A stretch of 15,866 nt of DNA, from positions 1 through 15,866 of the forward strand of contig CAZSER010000014.1 of the NCBI GenBank assembly GCA_964605975.1, in the 5' to 3' direction. Shown here piece after piece: positions 7,728 to 14,653 of the stretch. The stretch comes from JBAYHA01 sp964605975. GTDB taxonomy: Bacteria; Patescibacteriota; Patescibacteriia; UBA11705; JABHMO01. The position numbers were made by a program, and so were the translations under genes. The notes under the pieces were generated by a model. The model made no database searches. It was not told where the DNA came from and saw only the letters and a list, made by a program, of their open reading frames with translations. Position 1 is the stretch's first letter, and each line of letters begins with the position of its first letter.

Positions 7728-8690
7728 CTAATCAACCAACTCCGGAAACAACATCTTCATAATTGACCTGGCTGGATATCTTTTTTGTCCAATATGGGGA
7801 AAATGATGCGACATCATTTGCGGTCTGGTATTTATCTCGATTATTTTATATTTTTCACTAGTAATATCTTCCGTCAAAATATCGATCCCGACCGTCCCCG
7901 CTCTTAATATTTTAGTCAAAAAAATTAGTTCTTTGATAACTTTTTTGTTTATTTTTTCCGTTTGATCAATACCAATCCCCCCTGTTGAAATGTTTGCGTT
8001 TTTTCTTAATCTAATAAACTGTTCCTTGTTTGGTATTGTATCATAAAAAAACCCTTGTTCGAAAATTTCTTGTTCCGTTACTTCATCTATTAATAACTTG
8101 TTTTTTTCTTCTCGTTGGCGATTTTCTTTTTCTATCAATTCCTTAATTGACCTTTTACCATCGCCAACTACACCAGCGGGAACTCTTTGGGCAACAAAAT
8201 AATCCTTTCCATTGATAATTGTTATTCGAAAATCCTTTCCTTTTATAAACTCCTCAACTATTACTTCTCCCGATTTACTAAATCTTTGTGCCAAAACAAA
8301 AGCCTTTTTCAGTTCTTTTTCTTTCTTTATTCCAATAGTAATACCATTACCCAAAGAACCATCAATTGGTTTGATAACAATATTTTTTCTTTTTTGTAAA
8401 AAAATTTTTGCTCCCCTTAAATCTTTGACTACTTTACTATGGGGAACAGCAAAACCCAACTCACCTAAAACCTTGACTGTCAAAAGTTTATTTTGTGCAA
8501 TTTTTCTTAAAATCGCCGAGTTCTTCTCCGTCGCCGATAAGTTAAAACGAAAACTTTTCTGCCCGTTAGAAACCTCATAAATAACACCATCAGGAGTCAC
8601 TCTCTTTAAAATTAATCCATAATATCTAACTGCCTCCTTTAAAACAGCAAAGTAGCGACTTTTTTCTTGCGGGATATGTTGTTCTATCAT
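7728..8690 (-). CDS. ATP-grasp amino-acid ligase, cyanophycin synthetase/GshF type
   Basis: A stand-alone ATP-grasp domain (320 aa) resembling the ligase part of cyanophycin synthetase (CphA) and of bifunctional glutathione synthetase GshF. Such enzymes activate a carboxylate as an acyl phosphate and couple it to an amine. Visible motifs: IVIKPIDGSLGNGI (104-117; adenine-contacting Lys and glycine-rich loop), VEEFIKGKDFRI (145-155), AQRVPAGVVGDGKRSI (167-182), NISTGGIGID (233-242, the NxSTGG motif of this subfamily), GID (268-270) and the metal-binding EINTRPQ (285-291). Key residues look intact, so it should be catalytic. It lacks the other domains of CphA (~870 aa) and GshF (~750 aa), so it should not be called either enzyme; the substrate is unknown. 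Its start overlaps the preceding gene by ATGA, implying coupled translation with the degenerate ATP-grasp protein. Confidence 0.85.
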   Translation of the reverse strand: MIEQHIPQEKSRYFAVLKEAVRYYGLILKRVTPDGVIYEVSNGQKSFRFNLSATEKNSAILRKIAQNKLLTVKVLGELGFAVPHSKVVKDLRGAKIFLQKRKNIVIKPIDGSLGNGITIGIKKEKELKKAFVLAQRFSKSGEVIVEEFIKGKDFRITIINGKDYFVAQRVPAGVVGDGKRSIKELIEKENRQREEKNKLLIDEVTEQEIFEQGFFYDTIPNKEQFIRLRKNANISTGGIGIDQTEKINKKVIKELIFLTKILRAGTVGIDILTEDITSEKYKIIEINTRPQMMSHHFPHIGQKRYPARSIMKMLFPELVD

Positions 8691-9406
8691 ATTAATTTTC
8701 TTTTTATTAACAAAGAAACCATTTCGTTGGCTATTAAATCTCTTGTCTTGTTTGGTAAAAGTGAAAAAGGAACATAGGCCGAACTGTTAGAGATAAAAAC
8801 CTTTCCAGCAACAATAACATAATAAAAAACAACCACCGGTGAGCGAAAAATTTTTGATGCTTCAATAAAAAAGTCTCTACTTCCTTTGTTTTCATCTTTT
8901 TTATCGCCAAAATAAACCTTTTTAAAATCACAAACAACAACAACCCGCAAATCGCTACTAGATTCATCAGTCAAAAAACAACCAGTTGGCAACCTGTCTT
9001 GTCCGTCCCACGCTAAGTTGTAATCATTAAAAAAATTTTTGATTGTTTTTTTTAGAACTTTTTGTTCTGAAATAGTTGCCGTTATTTTATTTCTTTCATT
9101 TAAACGAACTCTGGAGATTTTTATTTTTTTGTGTTTACTCAAAAAATCACTAACCTCTCCCAATTTATTTGTTTTCAAAAAATCCACCGTTGGTATCCCT
9201 TTCTCTTGCAATAATTGTAAAGCATAAAATCTCGTTTCCAACAAACGAAAAGCAATCGTGTCCGTTAATTCGGTAAGCGTTCCAATGGAAAATGTTTTTT
9301 TATTTTTTCTTTGCCATAAACGCAAAGAAAAGTCGGTTGATAACGAATTAACTTTAATCCCTTTTCCATGACAAACTTTTAATATCCATTGAAAATCTTT
9401 AATCAT
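8687..9406 (-). CDS. Divergent ATP-grasp-like protein, probably catalytically inactive
   Basis: This 239-residue protein resembles a worn-down copy of the ATP-grasp fold. The stretch TDTIAFRLLETRFYALQLL (48-66) followed by EKGIPTVDF matches the helix before the ATP site in its neighbour (NSAILRKIAQNKLLTVKVL, then GFAVPHSKV). However, the following strand reads IKISRV (95-100) with no invariant Lys, and the glycine-rich loop is replaced by RLNERNKITA. Later segments SDLRVVVVCDFKKVYFGDK (151-169) and VFISNSSAYVPF (203-214) align with the usual D-(L/I)-R-V and metal-binding E-x-N-x-x-P regions, but the metal-binding Glu is absent. I infer loss of catalysis and perhaps a regulatory or structural role, such as partner of the intact ligase that its stop codon overlaps (ATGA). 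It begins 8 nt after the RimK-like gene. A remote fold assignment; unrelated unknown protein is the alternative. Confidence 0.65.
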   Translation of the reverse strand: MIKDFQWILKVCHGKGIKVNSLSTDFSLRLWQRKNKKTFSIGTLTELTDTIAFRLLETRFYALQLLQEKGIPTVDFLKTNKLGEVSDFLSKHKKIKISRVRLNERNKITATISEQKVLKKTIKNFFNDYNLAWDGQDRLPTGCFLTDESSSDLRVVVVCDFKKVYFGDKKDENKGSRDFFIEASKIFRSPVVVFYYVIVAGKVFISNSSAYVPFSLLPNKTRDLIANEMVSLLIKRKLI

Positions 9407-9414
9407 AACAAAAT

Positions 9415-10359
9415 CTATTTATCATTTAAACAAAATTTTCTCTTCTCTGCTCTTTTTGCTTTTAAAACGGCATATTTAATAATTGAACCACCAATATCCC
9501 GACCTGTTGCTTGCGTAATTCCCTCTAAACCGGGGTTAGCGTTCACTTCCAAAACTTTTGGTCCAGTTTTGGTTCGCAAAATATCCACTCCTGCGAAATC
9601 TAAACCACAAGCCTTTACTGCCTGAATAGCCAAACTCTTTTCCTCTTCCGATAAATCGGCTAACCGAACTCTTCCTCCTAAGTGAAAATTACTCCTAAAC
9701 TCACCTCTTTTTTTGGCAATTCTTTCCATCGCTCCAACAATTTTTTTGCCAACAACAAAAACTCTTAGATCTTGCCCCTTGGACTCTTTGACATATTCCT
9801 GAATTATTAACGGTTCCGGATCTTGCTCTTTGACGATCATCTCGATTACAGAACGCAAACCTCTTTTACTTTCAATAATCGACACTCCCTTACCTTGAGA
9901 ACCGGAAACGGCCTTTAAAATTACAGGAAATGATCCGATCTCACTGATAATTTCATCGACATTTCCACTTCCTGTCACAATAAAACTGCGTGGGACTGGA
10001 ACATCTTTTTTGGTCAAAACTTGTAAGGTTTTTAGTTTGTTTTTGGCTCGCATAACTCCCAATTCTTTATTTACTACTGGAATTTTCATCAGTTCGAACT
10101 GTCTAATTAAAGTACTACGAAACATCATATTCGAACCGGAAGGATTAGCTCTCACCAATAAAACCTTAATGTCCTTTATCTGATGATTTTTTAACACCAA
10201 ACCAGCATGATTACCAAACTTCATGTAGCATTCATTTTCAAAAATAACAGACAACTCATGTCCTTGTTTTTTGGCAGAACTCTCCAAAGAATTCAAACTC
10301 TTTTTTAACCCTTCTCCAATTTTTTGACTGTTGGCAAAAACCAATAAGTGAATCAACAT
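9415..10359 (-). CDS. RimK-family ATP-grasp ligase
   Basis: Full-length ATP-grasp enzyme (314 aa) of the RimK / tetrahydromethanopterin glutamate ligase / LysX group, which ligates amino acids (often glutamate) to a protein terminus or small-molecule carboxylate. An N-terminal pre-ATP-grasp region (about 1-100) includes LLVRANPSGSN (67-77). The core has a helix RAKNKLKTLQVLTKKDVPVP (104-123), FPVILKAVSGSQGKGV (144-159; K149 and glycine loop), IIQEYVKESKGQDLRVFVVG (185-204), ERIAKKRGEFRSNFHLGG (212-229, with the substrate-side RSN), GVDIL (257-261) and EVNANPGLEGI (271-281, metal ligands). All residues expected for catalysis are present. The substrate cannot be assigned: RimK itself modifies ribosomal protein S6, whose gene is not in the window. 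Packed between the amidohydrolase-like gene (37-nt gap) and two further ATP-grasp genes. Confidence 0.9.
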   Translation of the reverse strand: MLIHLLVFANSQKIGEGLKKSLNSLESSAKKQGHELSVIFENECYMKFGNHAGLVLKNHQIKDIKVLLVRANPSGSNMMFRSTLIRQFELMKIPVVNKELGVMRAKNKLKTLQVLTKKDVPVPRSFIVTGSGNVDEIISEIGSFPVILKAVSGSQGKGVSIIESKRGLRSVIEMIVKEQDPEPLIIQEYVKESKGQDLRVFVVGKKIVGAMERIAKKRGEFRSNFHLGGRVRLADLSEEEKSLAIQAVKACGLDFAGVDILRTKTGPKVLEVNANPGLEGITQATGRDIGGSIIKYAVLKAKRAEKRKFCLNDK

Positions 10360-10396
10360 ATTTAAAACAATTAAATTATTTAAACAGTCCGTTTCT

Positions 10397-11152
10397 TTAA
10401 TTTAGAAAATCCAAATAACTTTTTTGTAAAACATTATTAACTATTTCTACTGCCCTAGCCCTTCCTGCTTCGGTAATTCTTAAATCCTGATTAACTTCTA
10501 ACTGCAAAGCCCAATCATCTCTTCCACCATTTTTATGAAATTGAATGGCAACACGACGACTCCAAGCAGGAAAAACACCAACACCAATTACCTTGCTCTG
10601 ACCAAAATCAGCAATTTCCTCAATAAATAAATTTTTAATCTTTTTCAAAAAACTTAATGGTAAAGTTGGGACACCAGAAGATGAAAAGTTCAAAAAAGCA
10701 GTTCCTCTAAATTTATTTTGGTGATCACCTTTGGCGCGTAAACCTACCCCCAAGTCAAACAGATACTTATCACTAACCATGCCATGAATATAGATAATCA
10801 GCGGTTTTTTTTCTGGAAACTTCTTTTTTATTTCCTCTGAAAAATTTACTATATCATCAAAGAAAAGTTTCATTGCCGGTTTTTTCTTTTTCCATAAATA
10901 TCGGCCATAACTTTTTCCCCAACTTAATCTATTAAAGTCCTCTACTCTTTCCGGATAAAACTCCGCCCTTTTATTTCTTGGTTTAAAAAAAGTATTATTA
11001 ACCACTCCATAGGCCTTCATTTTTTGAGTTATTTTCTTGACCAAACTACCCGTAAAAAGATCATCTCCACCAGCATGAGGAGCAACAAAAACTACGGGTA
11101 TTTCTCCCTTTATTTTATACCCGTATGCTGTTTTTTCTTTTTCTGGATTCAT
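10397..11152 (-). CDS. N-formylglutamate amidohydrolase-like hydrolase
   Basis: A 251-residue cytosolic protein with the motif order of the N-formylglutamate amidohydrolase (FGase, HutG) fold, related to zinc carboxypeptidases: VVFVAPHAGGDD (20-31), VEDFNRL (70-76, like the family's D-x-N-R), LIIYIHGM (118-125) and WALQLEVNQDLR (214-225). H26, H123 and E219 are candidate metal or catalytic residues. Family members hydrolyse amide bonds of N-acylated glutamate-like substrates. No histidine-degradation genes are nearby; instead it is followed by three ATP-grasp genes, so it may process, release or recycle the product of those ligases (inference). The first 38 nt overlap the 3' end of ruvC in another frame; the ATG at 11152 is the only reasonable start before the first conserved motif. 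A different member of the FGase-like superfamily is possible. Confidence 0.6.
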   Translation of the reverse strand: MNPEKEKTAYGYKIKGEIPVVFVAPHAGGDDLFTGSLVKKITQKMKAYGVVNNTFFKPRNKRAEFYPERVEDFNRLSWGKSYGRYLWKKKKPAMKLFFDDIVNFSEEIKKKFPEKKPLIIYIHGMVSDKYLFDLGVGLRAKGDHQNKFRGTAFLNFSSSGVPTLPLSFLKKIKNLFIEEIADFGQSKVIGVGVFPAWSRRVAIQFHKNGGRDDWALQLEVNQDLRITEAGRARAVEIVNNVLQKSYLDFLN

Positions 11153-11663
11153 AATCTTTTTTCTGACAAATTTTTTTTAACTTATAACTACCCACCGCAC
11201 AGATAGCCACCGCCAGCGCATCCGCAGCATCATCCGGTTGAGGAAGTTCTGGCAACTTTAAAAAAGTTTTAACCATTTTTTGAATCTGTTTTTTTTCTGC
11301 TTTACCATAACAAGTGACGGCCTGTTTAACCTGCAAAGGAGTAAACTCCATAATTTCGCAACCGGATTCAATTGCCGACAAAATAACTACCCCTCGCGCC
11401 TGTGCGACATTGATCGCCGTAGTTATATTTTTACAAAAAAACAACTCTTCAAAAGCAACAACCTCGGGCGAATATTTTTTAATGATTTTTTTGATATCGG
11501 TTGATAAGAAAAGCAACCTGGTGAAAAAATCTGCCTTCGCCTCCGTTTCTATTACTCCGTAGTCTAAACATTCCATCCGAGAATCTACCATCTGGATAAT
11601 ACCATAACCTGTCCGACCATAACCTGGATCAATTCCCAAAAAAACATTTTCTTTTTTTTTCAT
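11115..11663 (-). CDS. ruvC: Crossover junction endodeoxyribonuclease RuvC
   Basis: Holliday-junction resolvase that nicks four-way junctions symmetrically during recombinational repair, acting with RuvAB (not in the window). The RNase H-like fold is clear: FLGIDPGYGRTGYG (8-21, catalytic D12), VVAFEELFF (68-76, E72), NVAQARGVV (85-93), FTPLQVKQAVTCYGKAEKKQI (107-127) and QPDDAADALAVAI (142-154, D145 and D148). All four acidic residues are present. At 182 residues it is slightly longer than typical (~160-175), owing to a basic C-terminal tail that overlaps the next gene. Its ATG lies 11 nt after the yebC stop; the gap reads CCCCCC rather than a ribosome-binding sequence, so translation may be coupled to yebC. 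The yebC-ruvC order is common in bacteria. Confidence 0.97.
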   Translation of the reverse strand: MKKKENVFLGIDPGYGRTGYGIIQMVDSRMECLDYGVIETEAKADFFTRLLFLSTDIKKIIKKYSPEVVAFEELFFCKNITTAINVAQARGVVILSAIESGCEIMEFTPLQVKQAVTCYGKAEKKQIQKMVKTFLKLPELPQPDDAADALAVAICAVGSYKLKKICQKKDYESRKRKNSIRV

Positions 11664-11674
11664 ATTGGGGGGAA

Positions 11675-12397
11675 TTATTTCTCGACAATGTTGGTAAAAA
11701 CATTGTTAATATCATCATGTCCTTGTAAGTTTTCTATTAATTTATCTACGGATTGACGAGCCTCTTCTGATATTTTTATTTTGTCTTTGGCAATCCATTC
11801 TAATTCAGAAAAAACTGAATTGATATTTTTGCTTTCCAAAAATTTCTTTAACTTTTCAAAAGACTCAAACGAGGAAAAAACGGTCAAGCCATCATCTTCT
11901 TCAATGATATCCTCTGCGCCATTATCCAATAATTCCAAAGTTAAACTATCCTTATCTTTTAGATTATCATTTTCGATCCGAAAAACACCTCGATGCTCAA
12001 ACATCCATTGCACAGAATTTTGCGTACCAAGCGAGCCACCAAACTTAGTCAAAATCGCTTTTACTTCTGGAGTTGTTCTTGCTTTTTTATCCGTCACTCC
12101 ATCAATAAGCAAGGCTACTCCATTGGGCGCATAGCCCTCATAAAAAACATTTTCCAACACCAATCCCGAAATTTCACCCGTTCCACGCTTGATGGCTTTT
12201 TCGATATTATCCTTTGGCATGTTGGCCTCTTTGGCTTTTTCTATTGCCAAACGCAAACTAAAATTGGTTTCCGGGTCTCCACCTTTTTTGGAAGCTAGAC
12301 TTATATTTTTGCTCAACTTGGTAAAAAGATTTCCTCTTTTGGCATCAGTCGCCTCTTTTTGTTTATGGGTCGTTGCCCACTTACTATGTCCACTCAT
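11675..12397 (-). CDS. yebC: YebC/PmpR family protein (DUF28)
   Basis: A widespread family, classically described as a DNA-binding transcriptional regulator and more recently implicated in translation. The hallmark N-terminus MSGHSKWATTHKQKEATDAKRG sets the start at 12397. Other conserved blocks follow: LFTKLSKNI, NMPKDNIEKAIKRGTG (about 73-88), YEGYAPNGVALLI and KFGGSLG, with an acidic C-terminal domain; 240 residues is the normal length. The frame stays open upstream to 12538, but those longer starts lie at or beyond the promoter (12435-12463) and are rejected. A purine-rich AAGGAG lies about 15 nt before the ATG, unusually far for a Shine-Dalgarno; an in-frame ATG at 12430 falls at the predicted transcription start. 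First gene of the seven-gene operon, followed by ruvC. Confidence 0.95.
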   Translation of the reverse strand: MSGHSKWATTHKQKEATDAKRGNLFTKLSKNISLASKKGGDPETNFSLRLAIEKAKEANMPKDNIEKAIKRGTGEISGLVLENVFYEGYAPNGVALLIDGVTDKKARTTPEVKAILTKFGGSLGTQNSVQWMFEHRGVFRIENDNLKDKDSLTLELLDNGAEDIIEEDDGLTVFSSFESFEKLKKFLESKNINSVFSELEWIAKDKIKISEEARQSVDKLIENLQGHDDINNVFTNIVEK

Positions 12398-12434
12398 AAA
12401 AAAAGACTTTAATCTCCTTTTTAAATTCATAGCA

Positions 12435-12463
12435 AATATAACAAAAAAAAAGGATTTTTTCAA
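12435..12463 (-). promoter_or_regulatory. Promoter of the yebC-ruvC-ATP-grasp-PBP operon
   Basis: On the minus strand TTGAAA (12458-12463) lies 17 nt from TATATT (12435-12440), each one mismatch from sigma-70 consensus. The predicted start is near 12428, about 30 nt before the yebC ATG. No equally good promoter was seen in the short gaps further along the operon, so this probably drives all seven genes down to the terminator at 4785-4817. Confidence 0.75.
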
Positions 12464-12545
12464 GCCCAAAATATATTTATAAAAAACAATTATTAAATCA
12501 ATTTTTTTTGTTTTGTAAATAAGTAAAAAGATGTGCATAACTTCT

Positions 12546-12574
12546 TTGCATATTTAAATTGCATTTGCTAAGTT
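12546..12574 (+). promoter_or_regulatory. Possible promoter for the sugar-phosphate isomerase gene
   Basis: TTGCAT (12546-12551), a 17-nt spacer and TAAGTT (12569-12574) with a TGC extended -10. The -10 hexamer is weaker than at the other promoters here, but TTTGCTAA also occurs at the 4201 promoter. The predicted start near 12581 leaves a leader of about 26 nt. The 209-nt region 12398-12606 holds this and the divergent yebC promoter; nothing else was recognised there. Confidence 0.5.
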
Positions 12575-12606
12575 AAAGTTAAGCTAATAGAAAAAACTTT
12601 CTCTTT

Positions 12607-13617
12607 ATGCCAAAGAAAAGTAACAATTTTGACTCGCAAAACATCTTGCCAATTATCCAAAAAATGCCAGAACATTTTTTGCAAGGTTTTTTTGACAACC
12701 CAAATTCTGATTCTATTAAATTTAAATTTCGCAAACTATTTTTTGGTGGGATGGGAGGTTCTGCTTTACCAGTTAATCTTTTGCAACTTCTATTAAAAAA
12801 AATTCCGAACAATACTGATTTTTCACTTTCTCTTACTCGTGATTACTGCTGGGAAAAAGTTCCTGATAATAAAAGTTCCGTAATTTTAATTTCTTACTCC
12901 GGAGAAACAGAGGAAACATTATCTTTACTCAAACAAGTCCAAAAAACGACAGGGCAAATCATAATTTTGGCAAAAACTGGCACACTTTTACGATTAGCCA
13001 AGAAAAACGGATGGCAACATGTCGAAATTCCTGACTTTGTTCAACCCCGTTTTGCCTGTAGTTTTATCTTGGGATCTTTATTAAAGATTTTTTATAACAG
13101 TAAATTAATTAAACTCTCCCCAGAAAAAGTCCGAGCATCTATCCAAGAACTATCTGCAGAAATGACCTCCATAGAAGCCGTCAGCTTGGAAATAGCCAAA
13201 ACATTAAAAACCAGATATCCACTAATTTATACCGATAAAAGCTGGAGATATTTAGCCGAAGCCTGGAAAATAAATTTTAATGAAAATGCCAAAATACCCG
13301 CTTTTTACAATATTATTCCCGAAATGTGCCATAATGAGTTGGTTGGCTTTAGTGCCAAGAAACAGAAAATAAAAATTATTTTACTGGTTGATCCACAACA
13401 AAATGCTCGTAACAAAAAACGGTTTCAAGTAATTAAAGAACTGCTTTCTCCCTTTTTCCCAGTTTTAATAATAGAAATTCCTACGAAAGATCCTGTCGCA
13501 ACCTTAATCTCGCTACTTCGAATGGGAACTTTAATTTCCTATCATCTAGCCATAATTAGAAAAACTGATCCGGCGCCAGTTAATCTAGTCGAGAAATTCA
13601 AAAAACTACTTGCTTAA
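12607..13617 (+). CDS. Bifunctional phosphoglucose/phosphomannose isomerase (SIS domains)
   Basis: Interconverts glucose 6-phosphate or mannose 6-phosphate with fructose 6-phosphate, feeding glycolysis and sugar-nucleotide synthesis in the cytosol. The first SIS domain has FFGGMGGSALP (45-55) and ISYSGETEETL (95-105), the phosphate-binding loop. QPRFA (146-150) contains the conserved Arg. The second half has NENAKIPAFYNIIPEMCHNELVGF (225-248), where E226 and H242 fit the catalytic Glu and His described in the archaeal PGI/PMI family. At 336 residues it matches this short family rather than the ~450-550-residue classical PGI. The ATG at 12607 has no Shine-Dalgarno but starts close upstream of the conserved region. 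Divergent from yebC and closed by terminators. Confidence 0.9.
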   Translation: MPKKSNNFDSQNILPIIQKMPEHFLQGFFDNPNSDSIKFKFRKLFFGGMGGSALPVNLLQLLLKKIPNNTDFSLSLTRDYCWEKVPDNKSSVILISYSGETEETLSLLKQVQKTTGQIIILAKTGTLLRLAKKNGWQHVEIPDFVQPRFACSFILGSLLKIFYNSKLIKLSPEKVRASIQELSAEMTSIEAVSLEIAKTLKTRYPLIYTDKSWRYLAEAWKINFNENAKIPAFYNIIPEMCHNELVGFSAKKQKIKIILLVDPQQNARNKKRFQVIKELLSPFFPVLIIEIPTKDPVATLISLLRMGTLISYHLAIIRKTDPAPVNLVEKFKKLLA

Positions 13618-13619
13618 TT

Positions 13620-13634
13620 CCGCCTTGCGGTTTT
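13620..13634 (+). terminator. Short hairpin after the isomerase gene
   Basis: CCGC-CTT-GCGG followed by TTTT, starting 3 nt after the stop codon. The stem is only 4 bp, so it is probably an auxiliary or weak terminator ahead of the stronger hairpin at 13640-13676. Confidence 0.4.
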
Positions 13635-13635
13635 A

Positions 13636-13678
13636 ATAAAAAAACTCCCCTGGTCCATGCTTGAAGGGGAGTTTTTGA
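13636..13678. terminator. Strong bidirectional terminator between the isomerase and the pilin array
   Basis: A 12-bp perfect stem, AAAAACTCCCCT (13640-13651) with AGGGGAGTTTTT (13665-13676), surrounds a 13-nt loop. A further A run upstream gives a T run on the minus strand, so it can end both the isomerase transcript (plus) and the pilin array (minus, last stop at 13689). Confidence 0.9.
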
Positions 13679-13688
13679 ATCTGTTTTT

Positions 13689-14102
13689 TTACTTACCTGT
13701 TCCTGTAATATTGGCAATGTTAGTGACGGCAAAATCAGCAATAGCATAAGCGGCAAAAATAAGCGCCAAGCCAACAATGGCACTAACTAATAACTTCTTG
13801 GCCTTGTCAACCTTCTCTGAATTTCCTCCAGAAGTCATCCACAGCACTCCGGCATAAATAACAATAATCATCATCACCATTCCCAACAACGCCAAAATAA
13901 ACTTCACAATATTAGCTATCATTGTTTTTAAATCGGCGGTATTATTACCGATCGTTTGACCTGCAAAGTTGCCTAACTCTTTCTGAACCTGAGCTGTCCC
14001 AGTTTTTAACTCTATTTCTTGCGCCTGGACAGACTGCACCCAAGCAATCCCCAAGGAACCCAACATCACCACGATTAATAAAATGTTTAGTGCTTTTCTC
14101 AT
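13689..14102 (-). CDS. VirB2/TrbC-like T4SS pilin paralogue 1 (most downstream)
   Basis: Small exported membrane protein (137 aa) of the T4SS_pilin / VirB2-TrbC type. A signal peptide with likely cleavage after VQA (25-27) is followed by a polar linker (28-62), a first membrane helix (about 67-89, KFILALLGMVMMIIVIYAGVLWM), a short basic loop SGGNSEKVDKAKK (91-103) and a second membrane helix (about 104-125). This helix-basic loop-helix hairpin is that of VirB2 pilins, where the helices pack in the filament. Compared with the other four copies, the loop is the most divergent (NSEKVDK instead of NPEKIGK). No clear Shine-Dalgarno; it follows a 66-nt AT-rich gap, the largest in the array, where I could not find a convincing promoter. 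Last gene of the array, before a strong terminator. Confidence 0.8.
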   Translation of the reverse strand: MRKALNILLIVVMLGSLGIAWVQSVQAQEIELKTGTAQVQKELGNFAGQTIGNNTADLKTMIANIVKFILALLGMVMMIIVIYAGVLWMTSGGNSEKVDKAKKLLVSAIVGLALIFAAYAIADFAVTNIANITGTGK

Positions 14103-14168
14103 AGTTTTTTTATAATAATTATTTTTATAAAAGTTTATAACATTGCTTAAATTAAAAACTCTCTTCCT

Positions 14169-14627
14169 CTATTGTTTGGGACTAGTAGATCCACCACTCT
14201 TAATAATATTATCCAAATTGATAACAACAAATTGAGAAATCGCATAAGCGGCCAAAATTAGAGCTAAACCAATTATTGAACTGGTCAATAATTTCTTGGC
14301 CTTACCTATTTTTTCAGGATTACCACCAGAACTCATCCACATGATTCCAGCATAAATAACCATAATTAATAAAACTATTCCTAACAACGCCAAGATAAAC
14401 TTAATTACATTTTCCACAATATTTCTAAGATTGTTGGGCGTTGGACCATAAGTATTATTCCCCAGCTCTACAAGCCCAACTGTTGGAGTTGCCTGAAAGT
14501 TAATCTCATGCTCAGTAAGAGATCCTTGTTGGTTCGCATTAGCAGGAGAAATTCCCCCCACAAACAATCCCCCCAGAATGAAGCTGGTCATCATCAAAAA
14601 TCCAAATATAGTTTTACTCTTATTCAT
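14169..14627 (-). CDS. VirB2/TrbC-like T4SS pilin paralogue 2
   Basis: Longest copy (152 aa). Signal peptide with likely cleavage after ANA (29-31), a 40-residue polar linker, membrane helix 1 (about 76-97, FILALLGIVLLIMVIYAGIMWM), loop SSGGNPEKIGKAKK (99-112), membrane helix 2 (about 113-133), then an extended C-terminal tail IIKSGGSTSPKQ not found in the others. The hairpin core resembles paralogue 1 (ALLG, AAYAI) as well as the NPEKIGKAKKLLTSS loop of copies 3 and 4. A 26-nt gap separates it from paralogue 3 upstream, with no Shine-Dalgarno visible. Confidence 0.82.
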   Translation of the reverse strand: MNKSKTIFGFLMMTSFILGGLFVGGISPANANQQGSLTEHEINFQATPTVGLVELGNNTYGPTPNNLRNIVENVIKFILALLGIVLLIMVIYAGIMWMSSGGNPEKIGKAKKLLTSSIIGLALILAAYAISQFVVINLDNIIKSGGSTSPKQ

Positions 14628-14653
14628 AATATTTAAAATATTTTTATTTTTAT

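Noticed and set aside
8187..8580. Plus-strand open frames opposite the CphA/GshF-type gene, and similar frames opposite smc, ruvC and yebC.
   Set aside because: They are antisense shadows of genes with clear conserved motifs; they lack ribosome binding sites and show low-complexity Phe/Ser/Leu-rich translations.
7728..8690. Naming the CphA/GshF-type ATP-grasp gene cyanophycin synthetase or glutathione synthetase.
   Set aside because: Only the ATP-grasp domain is present; the Mur-ligase-like part of CphA and the glutamate-cysteine ligase part of GshF are absent.
12398..12538. N-terminal extension of YebC to 12538, or start at ATG 12430.
   Set aside because: The extension crosses the promoter at 12435-12463 and is low-complexity; the family begins at MSGHSKW. 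The ATG at 12430 coincides with the predicted transcription start, so it would be leaderless at best.
14125..14140. AT-only palindrome (7-bp arms, 2-nt centre) in the gap before pilin paralogue 1.
   Set aside because: With no G or C in the stem and no T run it is a weak hairpin, and such palindromes occur by chance in AT-rich gaps; not called as operator or terminator.
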